In this document: positions 8,376-16,585 of the stretch, one piece after another
Numbering within the stretch: the first letter of the stretch is position 1
How the letters are laid out: every line of letters starts with the position of its first letter
NCBI RefSeq assembly: GCF_000955975.1
Contig: NZ_JYJF01000002.1
Span: forward strand, 168,270 to 232,269
Source of the DNA: Saccharothrix sp. ST-888
Lineage (GTDB): Bacteria > Actinomycetota > Actinomycetes > Streptomycetales > Streptomycetaceae
Direction: 5' to 3'
DNA length: 64,000 bases
Notes under the pieces: generated by a model
Databases searched by the model: none
What the model was told of the DNA's origin: nothing
What the model saw: the letters and a program-made list of their open reading frames with translations, nothing else
Made by a program: the position numbers and the translations under genes

Positions 8376-8843
8376 GTGGCCGGGACGTCCGGGCGGGTCC
8401 TCGTGGTGGATGACAGCGAGGTGATCCGCCAGCTGATCAGAGTCAACCTGGAGCTCGAGGGCTTTCAGGTGGTGACCGCCGCCGACGGGGCCGAGTGTCT
8501 GGAGGTGGTCCGCCGGGTGCAGCCGGACGTTGTGACACTCGACGTGGTCATGCCCAGACTGGACGGCCTGCGCACGGCGGCCCGACTGCGGGCGTCCGCC
8601 GCCACCTGCCGGCTGCCGATCGCGATCGTCAGTGCCTGCACCCCGGCCGATCTGGACCGGGGCGAGTCGGTGGGGGTGGACGGCTACCTCGGCAAGCCGT
8701 TCGACCCGGCGGATCTGGTGGCACTGGTGCGGCGGCTGATGGCGCTGCGTGACCGCGGGGGCTCCGGTGGCCCGGGCGGCTTCGCGTACGGCTTCGGCGA
8801 CCACTTCGGCGGGTTTCGCTATCGGCGAACAGACCTCTCCTGA
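8376..8843 (+). CDS. Stand-alone response regulator (receiver domain only)
   Basis: The 155-residue protein consists of a CheY-like receiver domain and a short Gly/Phe-rich tail, with no DNA-binding output domain. Key residues are present: acidic pair Asp12-Asp13 in VVDDSEV, phospho-acceptor Asp56 in VVTLDVVMPR, and Lys107 in GYLGKPF. Start GTG 8376 was chosen because it lies just before the beta-1 strand. Longer in-frame extensions would run into the tRNA. No kinase gene is adjacent, so it is an orphan regulator. It is followed 92 bp later by argS in the same direction. Confidence 0.85.
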   Translation: MAGTSGRVLVVDDSEVIRQLIRVNLELEGFQVVTAADGAECLEVVRRVQPDVVTLDVVMPRLDGLRTAARLRASAATCRLPIAIVSACTPADLDRGESVGVDGYLGKPFDPADLVALVRRLMALRDRGGSGGPGGFAYGFGDHFGGFRYRRTDLS

Positions 8844-8922
8844 GGGAGAGCCGAACGGCCGCCGGGCGCGGCACGGACGTCTTAACCGGTAAACCGGGTA
8901 CGGGCCCGCCGCCCCTCTCGCC

Positions 8923-8928
8923 TAGGCT
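8923..8928 (+). promoter_or_regulatory. -10 box of a probable leaderless argS promoter
   Basis: TAGGCT fits TANNNT and ends 7 nt before the GTG start of argS, so transcription would begin at or next to the start codon. No ribosome-binding site precedes that GTG, which supports a leaderless mRNA. Confidence 0.5.
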
Positions 8929-8935
8929 TGGCGTC

Positions 8936-10600
8936 GTGACCCCCGCAGAGCTTTCCCAGGCAGTCCAGGCCGCAGTGAGCGCCGCCGTCGAGGCGGGCGA
9001 GCTGGCCGTCGCCGTGCCCGAGCACGTGACGGTCGAGCGGCCCAAGAACAGGGACCACGGCGACTACGCGACCAACGTGGCCCTCCAGCTCGCGAAGCCG
9101 GCCGGTATGCCGCCGCGAGCCGTGGCCGAACTGGTGGCCGCCCGCCTGCGAGAGGTCACCGGCGTCTCCAAGGTCGACATCGCCGGACCGGGCTTCCTGA
9201 ACATCACCCTGGACGCCGCCTCCGCCGGCGAGCTGGCCCGCACCGTCGTCGCGGCGGGTGAGGCGTACGGCCGCAACGAGGCCCTCAAGGGCCTGCGGAT
9301 CAACCTGGAGTTCGTCTCCGCGAACCCGACCGGCCCGATCCACATCGGCGGTGTCCGCTGGGCGGCCGTAGGCGACTCGCTCGCGCGGATCCTCAAGGCC
9401 ACCGGCGCCGAGGTCACCACCGAGTACTACCTCAACGACGCCGGGGTGCAGATCTCCAAGTTCGCTGCCTCGCTCCAGGCCGCCGCCAACGGCCGGCCGG
9501 TCCCGGCGGACGGCTACGTCGGCGAGTACATCGTGGACATCGCCAAGGCGATCACCGACGCCGTCCCCGGCGTGCTCGACCTGCCCGAGGGTGAGCAGCT
9601 GCAGGCCTTCCGCGAGCAGGGCCTGGCGCTCATGGTCGCCGAGATCAAGCGCTCGATGGAGGAGTTCGGCACCCACTTCGACGTCTGGTTCTCGGAGAAG
9701 TCGCTGCACGAGTCCGGTGCGGTCGAGAAGGCGATCGAGCGGCTGCGCGAGCAGGGCCACGTCTTCGACCAGGACGGTGCGATCTGGCTGCGCACCACGG
9801 ACTTCGGCGATGACAAGGACCGCGTCCTGATCAAGGCCGACGGCGACACCACCTACTTCGCCGCCGACGCCGCCTACTACCTGAGCAAGCGGGACCGGGG
9901 CAGCGAGGTCTCGGTCTACATGCTCGGGGCCGACCACCACGGCTACGTCAACCGCCTCAAGGCCATCTCGGCCTGCGCGGGCGACGACCTGGACCGCAAC
10001 ATCGAGGTGAAGATCGGCCAGTTCGTGAAGATGCTTCGCGACGGCGAAGAGGTCCGGATGTCCAAGCGGGCCGGCAACATCATCACGATCGACGACGTGG
10101 TCGACTGGATCGGCGTGGACGCCGCCCGCTACACCCTGGCGCGCTCTTCCACGGACTCCACCATCACCCTCGACATCAACGTGCTGACCAGCCAGACCAG
10201 CGAGAACCCGGTCTTCTACATCCAGTACGCGCACACCCGGATGTGCGGCGTGCAGCGCAAGGCCGAGAGCATGGGCATCACCAAGGGCTCGGCCGAGGAC
10301 TTCAAGCCGGAGCTGCTGAGCACCGAGTGGGAGTCCGAACTGCTCGGCGCCCTCGCCGACTTCCCGCGCGTCGTGGCCAAGGCCGGCGAGCTGCGCGAGC
10401 CGCACCACGTGGCGCGGTACCTGGAGGACGACGTGGCCCGCAAGTACCACCGCTTCTACGACAACTGCCAGATCCTGCCCAAGGGCGACGAGGAGGTCAC
10501 GGACCTCACGCGCGCCCGGCTCTGGCTGGCCGACGCCACGCGCACGGTGGTGGCCAACGGTCTGGCCCTGCTCGGCGTGTCCGCGCCCGAGCGGATGTAG
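8936..10600 (+). CDS. argS: Arginyl-tRNA synthetase
   Basis: This class I synthetase charges tRNA-Arg with arginine at the expense of ATP. The 554-residue length is normal. The N-terminal Add1-type tRNA-binding domain spans about residues 1-110. The HIGH-type motif appears as GPIHIGG with His136, and the KMSKS-type loop as RMSKRAGN near residue 375. The C-terminal anticodon-binding DALR domain includes SENPVFYIQYAHTR and ends at LGVSAPERM. GTG 8936 is the start, probably on a leaderless transcript. A tRNA-Arg gene lies 740 bp upstream on the other strand. A hairpin separates it from lysA. Confidence 0.97.
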   Translation: MTPAELSQAVQAAVSAAVEAGELAVAVPEHVTVERPKNRDHGDYATNVALQLAKPAGMPPRAVAELVAARLREVTGVSKVDIAGPGFLNITLDAASAGELARTVVAAGEAYGRNEALKGLRINLEFVSANPTGPIHIGGVRWAAVGDSLARILKATGAEVTTEYYLNDAGVQISKFAASLQAAANGRPVPADGYVGEYIVDIAKAITDAVPGVLDLPEGEQLQAFREQGLALMVAEIKRSMEEFGTHFDVWFSEKSLHESGAVEKAIERLREQGHVFDQDGAIWLRTTDFGDDKDRVLIKADGDTTYFAADAAYYLSKRDRGSEVSVYMLGADHHGYVNRLKAISACAGDDLDRNIEVKIGQFVKMLRDGEEVRMSKRAGNIITIDDVVDWIGVDAARYTLARSSTDSTITLDINVLTSQTSENPVFYIQYAHTRMCGVQRKAESMGITKGSAEDFKPELLSTEWESELLGALADFPRVVAKAGELREPHHVARYLEDDVARKYHRFYDNCQILPKGDEEVTDLTRARLWLADATRTVVANGLALLGVSAPERM

Positions 10601-10618
10601 CCGAGGCCCCCGCGCCGT

Positions 10619-10660
10619 CGGGGGGCGGTGACGGTCCGGTCGGGCTGTCACCGCCCCCCG
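10619..10660. terminator. Hairpin between argS and lysA
   Basis: CGGGGGGCGGTGAC (10619-10632) pairs with GTCACCGCCCCCCG (10647-10660), a 14-bp perfect stem with a 14-nt loop. It starts 19 bp after the argS stop and ends 56 bp before lysA, so it may terminate or partly attenuate read-through. Confidence 0.65.
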
Positions 10661-10716
10661 CTGTTGAGGCGGCGCACCACCGCGCCCACCCGAAAGTGCC
10701 AGGGAGAGAAGCCGAG

Positions 10717-12108
10717 ATGAGCCGCTCCGCACACCCCGCAGGTCCGCGTCACGGTGATGTGCTGCCCGAAGGCCACTACCAGGCCCCGCCGAGCGACCTG
10801 AACGCGCTCGACCCCAAGGTCTGGTCCCGGACGGTGGCGCGCGGCGCCGACGGCGCGGTCACCGTCGGCGGACTCGATGTGCGGGCGCTGGCGGCCGAGT
10901 TCGGCACCCCGGCGTACGTCATGGACGAGGACGACTTCCGCAGCCGTGCCCGCGCCTGGCGGCACGCCTTCGGCGACGACGCGGACGTGTACTACGCGGG
11001 TAAGGCGTTCCTCTCCAAGGCGGTGGTCCGCTGGCTGCACGAGGAGGGCCTGAACGTCGACGTGTGCAGCGGCGGCGAGTTGGCCGTCGCGCTGGCCGCA
11101 GGGATGCCGGGCCACCGGATCGCCCTGCACGGCAACAACAAGTCGCCGGACGAGCTGGAGCAGGCGGTCGCGGCGGGCGTCGGGCACATCGTGGTCGACT
11201 CGTACCAGGAGATCGAGCGCCTCGCCGAGGTCGCCGGGCGGCACGGGGTGCGCCAGCCGGTGCTGATCCGGGTCACCGTCGGGGTGGAGGCGCACACCCA
11301 CGAGTTCATCGCGACGGCGCACGAGGACCAGAAGTTCGGCCTCTCGCTGACCGGGGGCGCCGCGGCCGAGGCGGTCCGCCGGGTGCTGGCCCGGCCGAGC
11401 CTGGAGCTGCGCGGCATCCACTCGCACATCGGCTCGCAGATCTTCGACACGGCCGGTTTCGAGGTGGCCGCCCGCCGGGTGGTCGGCCTGCTGGCCGAGA
11501 TCCGGGACGAGCACGGCATCGAGCTGCCGGAGATCGACCTCGGCGGCGGCCTGGGCATCGCCTACACCAGCGAGGACGACCCGCGCGAGCCGGCCGAGAT
11601 CGCCACCGCGCTGGCCGAGATCGTCCGCCGGGAGTGCCGGGCGGCCGAGTTGCAGGCTCCCCGGCTGAGCGTGGAGCCGGGCCGCGCGATCGTCGGACCG
11701 ACGGCGTTCACGCTGTACGAGGTCGGCACGGTCAAGCCGCTGGAGGGCCTGCGCACCTACGTCAGCGTGGACGGCGGGATGTCGGACAACATCCGCACCG
11801 CGCTGTACGACGCCCAGTACTCCGTCGCCCTGGTCTCACGTGCCAGCGCGGCGGAGCCGATGCTGGTCAGGGTGGTGGGCAAGCACTGCGAGTCCGGTGA
11901 CATCGTGGTGCGGGACGCCTTCCTGCCCGCCGACCTGGCGCCCGGCGACCTGCTCGCGGTGCCGGCCACCGGGGCGTACTGCCGCTCGATGGCCAGCAAC
12001 TACAACCACGCGCTCAAGCCCCCCGTGGTGGCCGTCGGCGACGGCGCGGCCCGGGTGATCGTCCGCCGGGAGACGGAGGAGGATCTCCTGCGTCTTGATA
12101 TCGGCTGA
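10717..12108 (+). CDS. lysA: Diaminopimelate decarboxylase
   Basis: LysA converts meso-diaminopimelate to lysine with PLP, the last step of lysine synthesis. The 463-residue protein is a fold-III PLP enzyme. The PLP lysine is Lys96 in YYAGKAFLSK, the family signature with GGELAVALAAGMP follows, and GGGLGIAY and VEPGRAIVGPTAF bind the cofactor phosphate and substrate. AGGGAGAG lies 8 nt before the ATG at 10717. It is followed by hom in the same direction after 129 bp, so both branches of aspartate-family synthesis sit together. Confidence 0.96.
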   Translation: MSRSAHPAGPRHGDVLPEGHYQAPPSDLNALDPKVWSRTVARGADGAVTVGGLDVRALAAEFGTPAYVMDEDDFRSRARAWRHAFGDDADVYYAGKAFLSKAVVRWLHEEGLNVDVCSGGELAVALAAGMPGHRIALHGNNKSPDELEQAVAAGVGHIVVDSYQEIERLAEVAGRHGVRQPVLIRVTVGVEAHTHEFIATAHEDQKFGLSLTGGAAAEAVRRVLARPSLELRGIHSHIGSQIFDTAGFEVAARRVVGLLAEIRDEHGIELPEIDLGGGLGIAYTSEDDPREPAEIATALAEIVRRECRAAELQAPRLSVEPGRAIVGPTAFTLYEVGTVKPLEGLRTYVSVDGGMSDNIRTALYDAQYSVALVSRASAAEPMLVRVVGKHCESGDIVVRDAFLPADLAPGDLLAVPATGAYCRSMASNYNHALKPPVVAVGDGAARVIVRRETEEDLLRLDIG

Positions 12109-12237
12109 CGAAATCCTTGTCTCAGATCATGGACCGGCGGTAGATCCGTGCGGAAAGTCCCCGAGACTGGTAATGACCGAATACCGCCGGGCGCCAGGAA
12201 AAGCCCGGCGGAGACCGAGAAAGCAGAGCGGAGTCGG

Positions 12238-13530
12238 ATGATGCGTACGCGCCCGCTGAAGGTGGCGTTGCTGGGCTGTGGTGTGGTGGGCTCCGAGGTG
12301 GCGCGCATCATGACGACGACGGCCGACGACCTCGCCGCGCGGATCGGCGCGCCGGTCGAGCTGGCCGGCATCGCGGTGCGCCGCGCCGGGCGGCAGCGCC
12401 CCGGGGTGCCCGAGCACCTGGTCACCACCGATGCCGAGGCCCTGGTCAACCGGGGTGACATCGACGTCGTGGTCGAGGTGGTGGGTGGCATCGAGCCGTC
12501 CAAGCACCTGATCCTTTCGGCGTTCAAGCAGGGCGCCTCGGTGGTGAGCGCCAACAAGGCGCTGCTCGCCAAGGACGGCGCCGAGCTGCACGAGGCCGCC
12601 GCCGAGGCCGGGGTGGACCTGTACTACGAGGCCGCCGTGGCCGGGGCGATCCCGCTGATCCGCCCGCTGCGCGAGTCGCTGGCCGGCGACAAGGTCAACC
12701 GGGTGCTGGGCATCGTCAACGGCACCACCAACTTCATCCTCGACAAGATGGACTCCACCGGCGCCGGGTACTCCGAGGCGCTGGAGGAGGCCACTGCGCT
12801 CGGTTACGCCGAGGCCGACCCGACCGCCGACGTGGAGGGCTTCGACGCCGCCGCCAAGGCCGCCATCCTGGCCGGGATCGCCTTCCACACCCGGGTGACC
12901 GCCGCCGAGGTCTACCGCGAGGGCATCACCGAGGTCACCGCCGCCGACATCGCCTCGGCGAAGGCGATGGGCTGTGTGGTCAAGCTGCTCGCGATCTGCG
13001 AGCGCGCCGCCGACGGCGAGTCCGTCACCGCCCGGGTCCACCCGGCGATGATCCCGCTCTCGCACCCGCTGGCCTCCGTGCGCGAGGCGTACAACGCGGT
13101 GTTCGTCGAGGCCGAGGCGGCCGGTCGGCTGATGTTCTACGGGCCCGGCGCCGGTGGCTCGCCGACCGCCTCGGCGGTGCTCGGCGACCTGGTGGCGGTC
13201 TGCCGCAACAAGCTGAACGGCGGCACCGGCCCCGGCGACTCGGTCTACACCGAACTGCCGGCCATGCCGATGGGCGAGGTCGTCACCCGCTACCACGTCA
13301 GCCTGGACGTGGACGACCGCGCCGGTGTGCTGGCCCAGGTGGCGTCGGTCTTCGCCGAGCACGGCGTCTCCATCGACACCGTGCGCCAGCAGGGCCGTGA
13401 CGGCGACGCCTCGCTCGTGGTGGTGACCCACCGCGCCACCGACGCCGCGCTGTCGGCGACGGTCGACAAGCTCCGCGCGCTGGACAGCGTGCGGGACGTG
13501 GCCAGCATCATGCGGGTCGAAGGGGAGTAA
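12238..13530 (+). CDS. hom: Homoserine dehydrogenase
   Basis: This NAD(P)-dependent enzyme reduces aspartate semialdehyde to homoserine, the branch point to threonine and methionine. It is 430 residues long. The Rossmann motif LLGCGVVGSEVA lies at 10-21, catalytic-region segments are SANKALLAK and GIVNGTTNFIL, and a C-terminal ACT domain starts near 348 (YHVSLDVDDRAGVLAQVA), where threonine feedback usually acts. Tandem ATGs at 12238 and 12241 follow a GCGGAG ribosome site. Only 7 bp separate it from thrC, so the two are co-transcribed. Confidence 0.96.
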   Translation: MMRTRPLKVALLGCGVVGSEVARIMTTTADDLAARIGAPVELAGIAVRRAGRQRPGVPEHLVTTDAEALVNRGDIDVVVEVVGGIEPSKHLILSAFKQGASVVSANKALLAKDGAELHEAAAEAGVDLYYEAAVAGAIPLIRPLRESLAGDKVNRVLGIVNGTTNFILDKMDSTGAGYSEALEEATALGYAEADPTADVEGFDAAAKAAILAGIAFHTRVTAAEVYREGITEVTAADIASAKAMGCVVKLLAICERAADGESVTARVHPAMIPLSHPLASVREAYNAVFVEAEAAGRLMFYGPGAGGSPTASAVLGDLVAVCRNKLNGGTGPGDSVYTELPAMPMGEVVTRYHVSLDVDDRAGVLAQVASVFAEHGVSIDTVRQQGRDGDASLVVVTHRATDAALSATVDKLRALDSVRDVASIMRVEGE

Positions 13531-13537
13531 CACAGAG

Positions 13538-14659
13538 ATGAACGCACGCATCGCCGACAGCCCCGAGCGCCCGGAGGCGAGTGGGCGAGTCACCGCCCAC
13601 ACCCACCAGTGGCGCGGCCTGATCGAGGAGTACCGCGACCGCCTGCCGGTGAGCGACACCACCCCCGTGGTCACGCTGCTGGAGGGCGGCACGCCGCTGG
13701 TCCCCGCCCAGGTGCTCTCCGAGCGCACCGGCTGCGAGGTCTACCTCAAGGTCGAGGGCGCCAACCCGACCGGGTCCTTCAAGGACCGCGGTATGACGAT
13801 GGCCATCTCCAAGGCCAAGGAGGACGGCGCCCGGGCCGTCATCTGCGCCTCCACCGGCAACACTTCGGCCTCCGCCGCCGCGTACGCGGTGCGGGCGGGG
13901 ATGGTCTCGGCGGTGCTGGTGCCGCAGGGCAAGATCGCGCTCGGCAAGATGGGCCAGGCGCTGGTGCACGGCGCGCGGATCCTCCAGGTCGACGGGAACT
14001 TCGACGACTGCCTCACCCTGGCGCGTGCGCTGTCCGAGAAGTACCCGGTGGCGCTGGTCAATTCGGTGAACCCGGTGCGGATCGAGGGCCAGAAGACCGC
14101 CGCCTTCGAGATCGTGGACATGCTGGGCGACGCCCCCGACATCCACGTCCTGCCGGTCGGCAACGCGGGCAACATCACCGCGTACTGGAAGGGCTACCGC
14201 GAGTACGCCGAGGACGGCCTGGCCACCCGCAGGCCGCGGATGTGGGGCTTCCAGGCGGCCGGTTCGGCCCCGATCGTGGACGGCGCCCCGGTGCTGCACC
14301 CGCAGACCATCGCCACCGCGATCCGGATCGGCAACCCGGCCTCCTGGGACTACGCGCTGGCCGCCCGGGACGAGTCCGGCGGCCTCATCGACAAGGTGAC
14401 CGACCGTCAGATCCTTTCCGCCTACCGCCTGTTGGCTGCCCAGGAGGGCGTCTTCGTGGAGCCCGCCTCGGCCGCCGGTGTGGCCGGCCTGCTGGCCAAG
14501 GCGGAGGCCGGACTGGTCGACCCGGGCCAGCGGATCGTCTGCACCGTGACCGGCAACGGCCTGAAGGACCCGGACTGGGCGGTGGCCGGTGCGCCGCAGC
14601 CGCAGATCGTCCCGGTCGACCCGGAGACCGCGGCCCGGAGCCTCGGGCTGCTGGACTGA
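13538..14659 (+). CDS. thrC: Threonine synthase
   Basis: ThrC is a PLP enzyme that converts O-phosphohomoserine to threonine. The 373-residue product matches the short actinobacterial form. The PLP lysine is Lys82 in PTGSFKDRGM, the cofactor phosphate loop is VLPVGNAGNITAYW, and CASTGNTSASAAAYA binds substrate. It starts 7 bp after hom behind GAAGGGGAG. A strong hairpin follows the stop, so thrB downstream probably has its own promoter. Confidence 0.96.
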   Translation: MNARIADSPERPEASGRVTAHTHQWRGLIEEYRDRLPVSDTTPVVTLLEGGTPLVPAQVLSERTGCEVYLKVEGANPTGSFKDRGMTMAISKAKEDGARAVICASTGNTSASAAAYAVRAGMVSAVLVPQGKIALGKMGQALVHGARILQVDGNFDDCLTLARALSEKYPVALVNSVNPVRIEGQKTAAFEIVDMLGDAPDIHVLPVGNAGNITAYWKGYREYAEDGLATRRPRMWGFQAAGSAPIVDGAPVLHPQTIATAIRIGNPASWDYALAARDESGGLIDKVTDRQILSAYRLLAAQEGVFVEPASAAGVAGLLAKAEAGLVDPGQRIVCTVTGNGLKDPDWAVAGAPQPQIVPVDPETAARSLGLLD

Positions 14660-14697
14660 CCCGGTCCACCCTGCGCGGAGGCTGACGCTCTGTCAAC

Positions 14698-14730
14698 AGT
14701 GGGCCGACCCCTTTCGGGGGTCGGCCCACT
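14698..14730 (+). terminator. Strong hairpin after thrC
   Basis: AGTGGGCCGACCCC (14698-14711) pairs with GGGGTCGGCCCACT (14717-14730), 14 bp perfect with loop TTTCG. It begins 39 bp after the thrC stop, with T-containing sequence downstream. It ends the lysA-hom-thrC unit. Confidence 0.8.
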
Positions 14731-15051
14731 TGGCGTCCGCCCGTGACACCTTTTGTGTCAATTGGTCGATCCTTTTCGTCCCCTTTTCCGTGCAGTTTCC
14801 GGCCAGAACAGGCAACACGGCAGATCGGGGGGTGTGGGGTGTACCGCTGTGGAACCTCTCTTCGATAGTCTGGAGTCGGCGGGCCGCGCGCTGACGTGAC
14901 CGCCCGCCTCGCCGGGGCTTGTCGCACCGACCCCGCCCGGGTACCCCCACTCCGTAGGCCCGAACGCCACCGGGCCGCACACCGACCGCCACGCGGGACG
15001 CGCCGCGCCCTGCGTGGCAGCGCCCGATTTCCCCCAGGAGAGTCCGAGCAC
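14731..15051 (+). promoter_or_regulatory. thrB upstream region with a candidate -10 box
   Basis: This 321-bp stretch has no gene. Its left part is T-rich (14750-14800). TAGTCT at 14866-14871 fits the TANNNT -10 pattern, but no good -35 is seen 17-18 bp upstream. If used, it gives a leader of about 170 nt. AGGAG precedes the thrB start by about 11 nt. Confidence 0.35.
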
Positions 15052-15969
15052 ATGGCTGGTCCTGCGTTCCGTGCTGCCGCCGTCCGGGTCCGAGTCCCGG
15101 CCTCCAGCGCCAATCTCGGCCCCGGCTTCGACGCCTTCGGACTCGCTCTGGGGCTCTACGACGACGTCGTGGTCCGGGTCGCCGAGTCCGGTCTCGCGGT
15201 GGACATCGCCGGCGAGGGCGCCGAGACGCTGCCCCGGGACGAGAACCACCTGCTGATCCGCTCGATGCGGGCGGCCTTCGACCGGCTCGGCGGCCAGCCG
15301 CGCGGCCTCGAAGTGGTCTGCGCCAACCGCATACCGCACGGTCGCGGCCTGGGCTCCTCCTCCGCCGCGATCTGCGCCGGCATCGTCGCGGCGCGCGCCG
15401 TCACCATCGGCGGTCCGACCGCCCTGGACGACGACGCACTGCTGGCCCTCGCCACCGAGCTGGAGGGCCACCCGGACAACGTCGCCGCTTGTCTGCGCGG
15501 CGGTTTCACCATCGCCTGGACCGACGAGGAGTCGGCCCGCGCGATCCGCCTCGACCCGTCCGAGCAGGTCGTCCCGGTCGTCTTCATCCCGTCCACCGAG
15601 GTGCTCACCAAGACGGCGCGCGGCCTGCTGCCGAAGACCGTCCCGCTGGCCGACGCCGCGGTCAACGCCGGGCGCTCCGCGCTGCTGGTCGAGGCCCTCA
15701 CCCGGCAGCCCGAGCTGCTGCTCGCCGCCACCGAGGACCGGCTGCACCAGGACTACCGCGCCGCCGCGATGCCGGACAGCGCCGCCCTGGTCGCCGCACT
15801 GCGCGCGGAGGGCGTCCCGGCCGTCATCTCCGGCGCCGGACCGACCGTGCTCGCCCTGTGCGACGAGGCGGGCGCCGACAAGCTGACGGAGTTCGCGGGC
15901 CCGGCGTTCGCCGTCCACCGGCTCCAGCTCGACCGGGCCGGAGCCGCGGTACTGCCGCTGGACATGTGA
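15052..15969 (+). CDS. thrB: Homoserine kinase
   Basis: ThrB phosphorylates homoserine with ATP to give the substrate of ThrC. The 305-residue protein is a GHMP kinase. The N-terminal motif is VPASSANLGPGFDAFGLAL, the ATP-binding loop is PHGRGLGSSSAAI near 95-107, and the C-terminal motif is GVPAVISGAGPTVLAL. The ATG at 15052 follows CCCCAGGAGAG. Although it acts between Hom and ThrC, it lies after a terminator and is probably transcribed separately. A 7-bp inverted repeat GTGACAC/GTGTCAC (15966-15988) spans its stop codon. Confidence 0.96.
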   Translation: MAGPAFRAAAVRVRVPASSANLGPGFDAFGLALGLYDDVVVRVAESGLAVDIAGEGAETLPRDENHLLIRSMRAAFDRLGGQPRGLEVVCANRIPHGRGLGSSSAAICAGIVAARAVTIGGPTALDDDALLALATELEGHPDNVAACLRGGFTIAWTDEESARAIRLDPSEQVVPVVFIPSTEVLTKTARGLLPKTVPLADAAVNAGRSALLVEALTRQPELLLAATEDRLHQDYRAAAMPDSAALVAALRAEGVPAVISGAGPTVLALCDEAGADKLTEFAGPAFAVHRLQLDRAGAAVLPLDM

Positions 15970-16585
15970 CACGTTCCGTCTGTGTCACGCGTTGGGCAGC
16001 GTGAATGCGGCACTTCCCGGAATACCGCACTGCAAGGAACGCGGGGGCGCGATTCGTGAGACAGACACGATTGACGAGATCAGGGCTGGGGAATGTGTCA
16101 GGGGGTCGGTAGTGTTAATCTCATTGCTGCACCAGTTGCCCTCCGGGGCCCGGTGCGCCGCGTCCCGAGCCCGCCCCGGCACTGTGGAGCAGTCCGCAGT
16201 AGCGGGAGCCGGAAGTACGGGACCACGATTCTCCGGGAGCCCGCCACAGCGCGTACGCAGCCTGCCTGCGCGATTGCGGCCGCATCCCGAAGCCGTGACG
16301 GCACCTGACCCGCTCTTCCGGACTCGCCCCTAGCGGCATGACCGGACGGGGCCCGGGGTACCGCCGCGCGACGGGGGCCCGGGTATCGCAGGCAGCGAGG
16401 TCGGCAGCAGACCGACCCGCCGCGCACTCCGCACCACAGTGCATCGCACATCGCAGCTCTCCCCAGACTGGCTCCGCCATTCGGGGGATCACCGCCTCGG
16501 ACCGACGCAGTCGAGCGTTGGTCAGGACAGCACAACCGGTCGCCGAGCCAGACAGGCCGACGTCCGCTCCAGGGAAGGACCCTTA
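15970..16585 (+). other. Long rho leader/promoter region
   Basis: The 616 bp between thrB and rho contain no supported gene. AT-richer patches occur at 16060-16130, including TTGACG at 16070-16075 and TAGTGT near 16112, but their spacing does not form one good promoter. A long untranslated leader would fit the known autogenous control of rho in other bacteria. No riboswitch was recognised. Confidence 0.45.
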
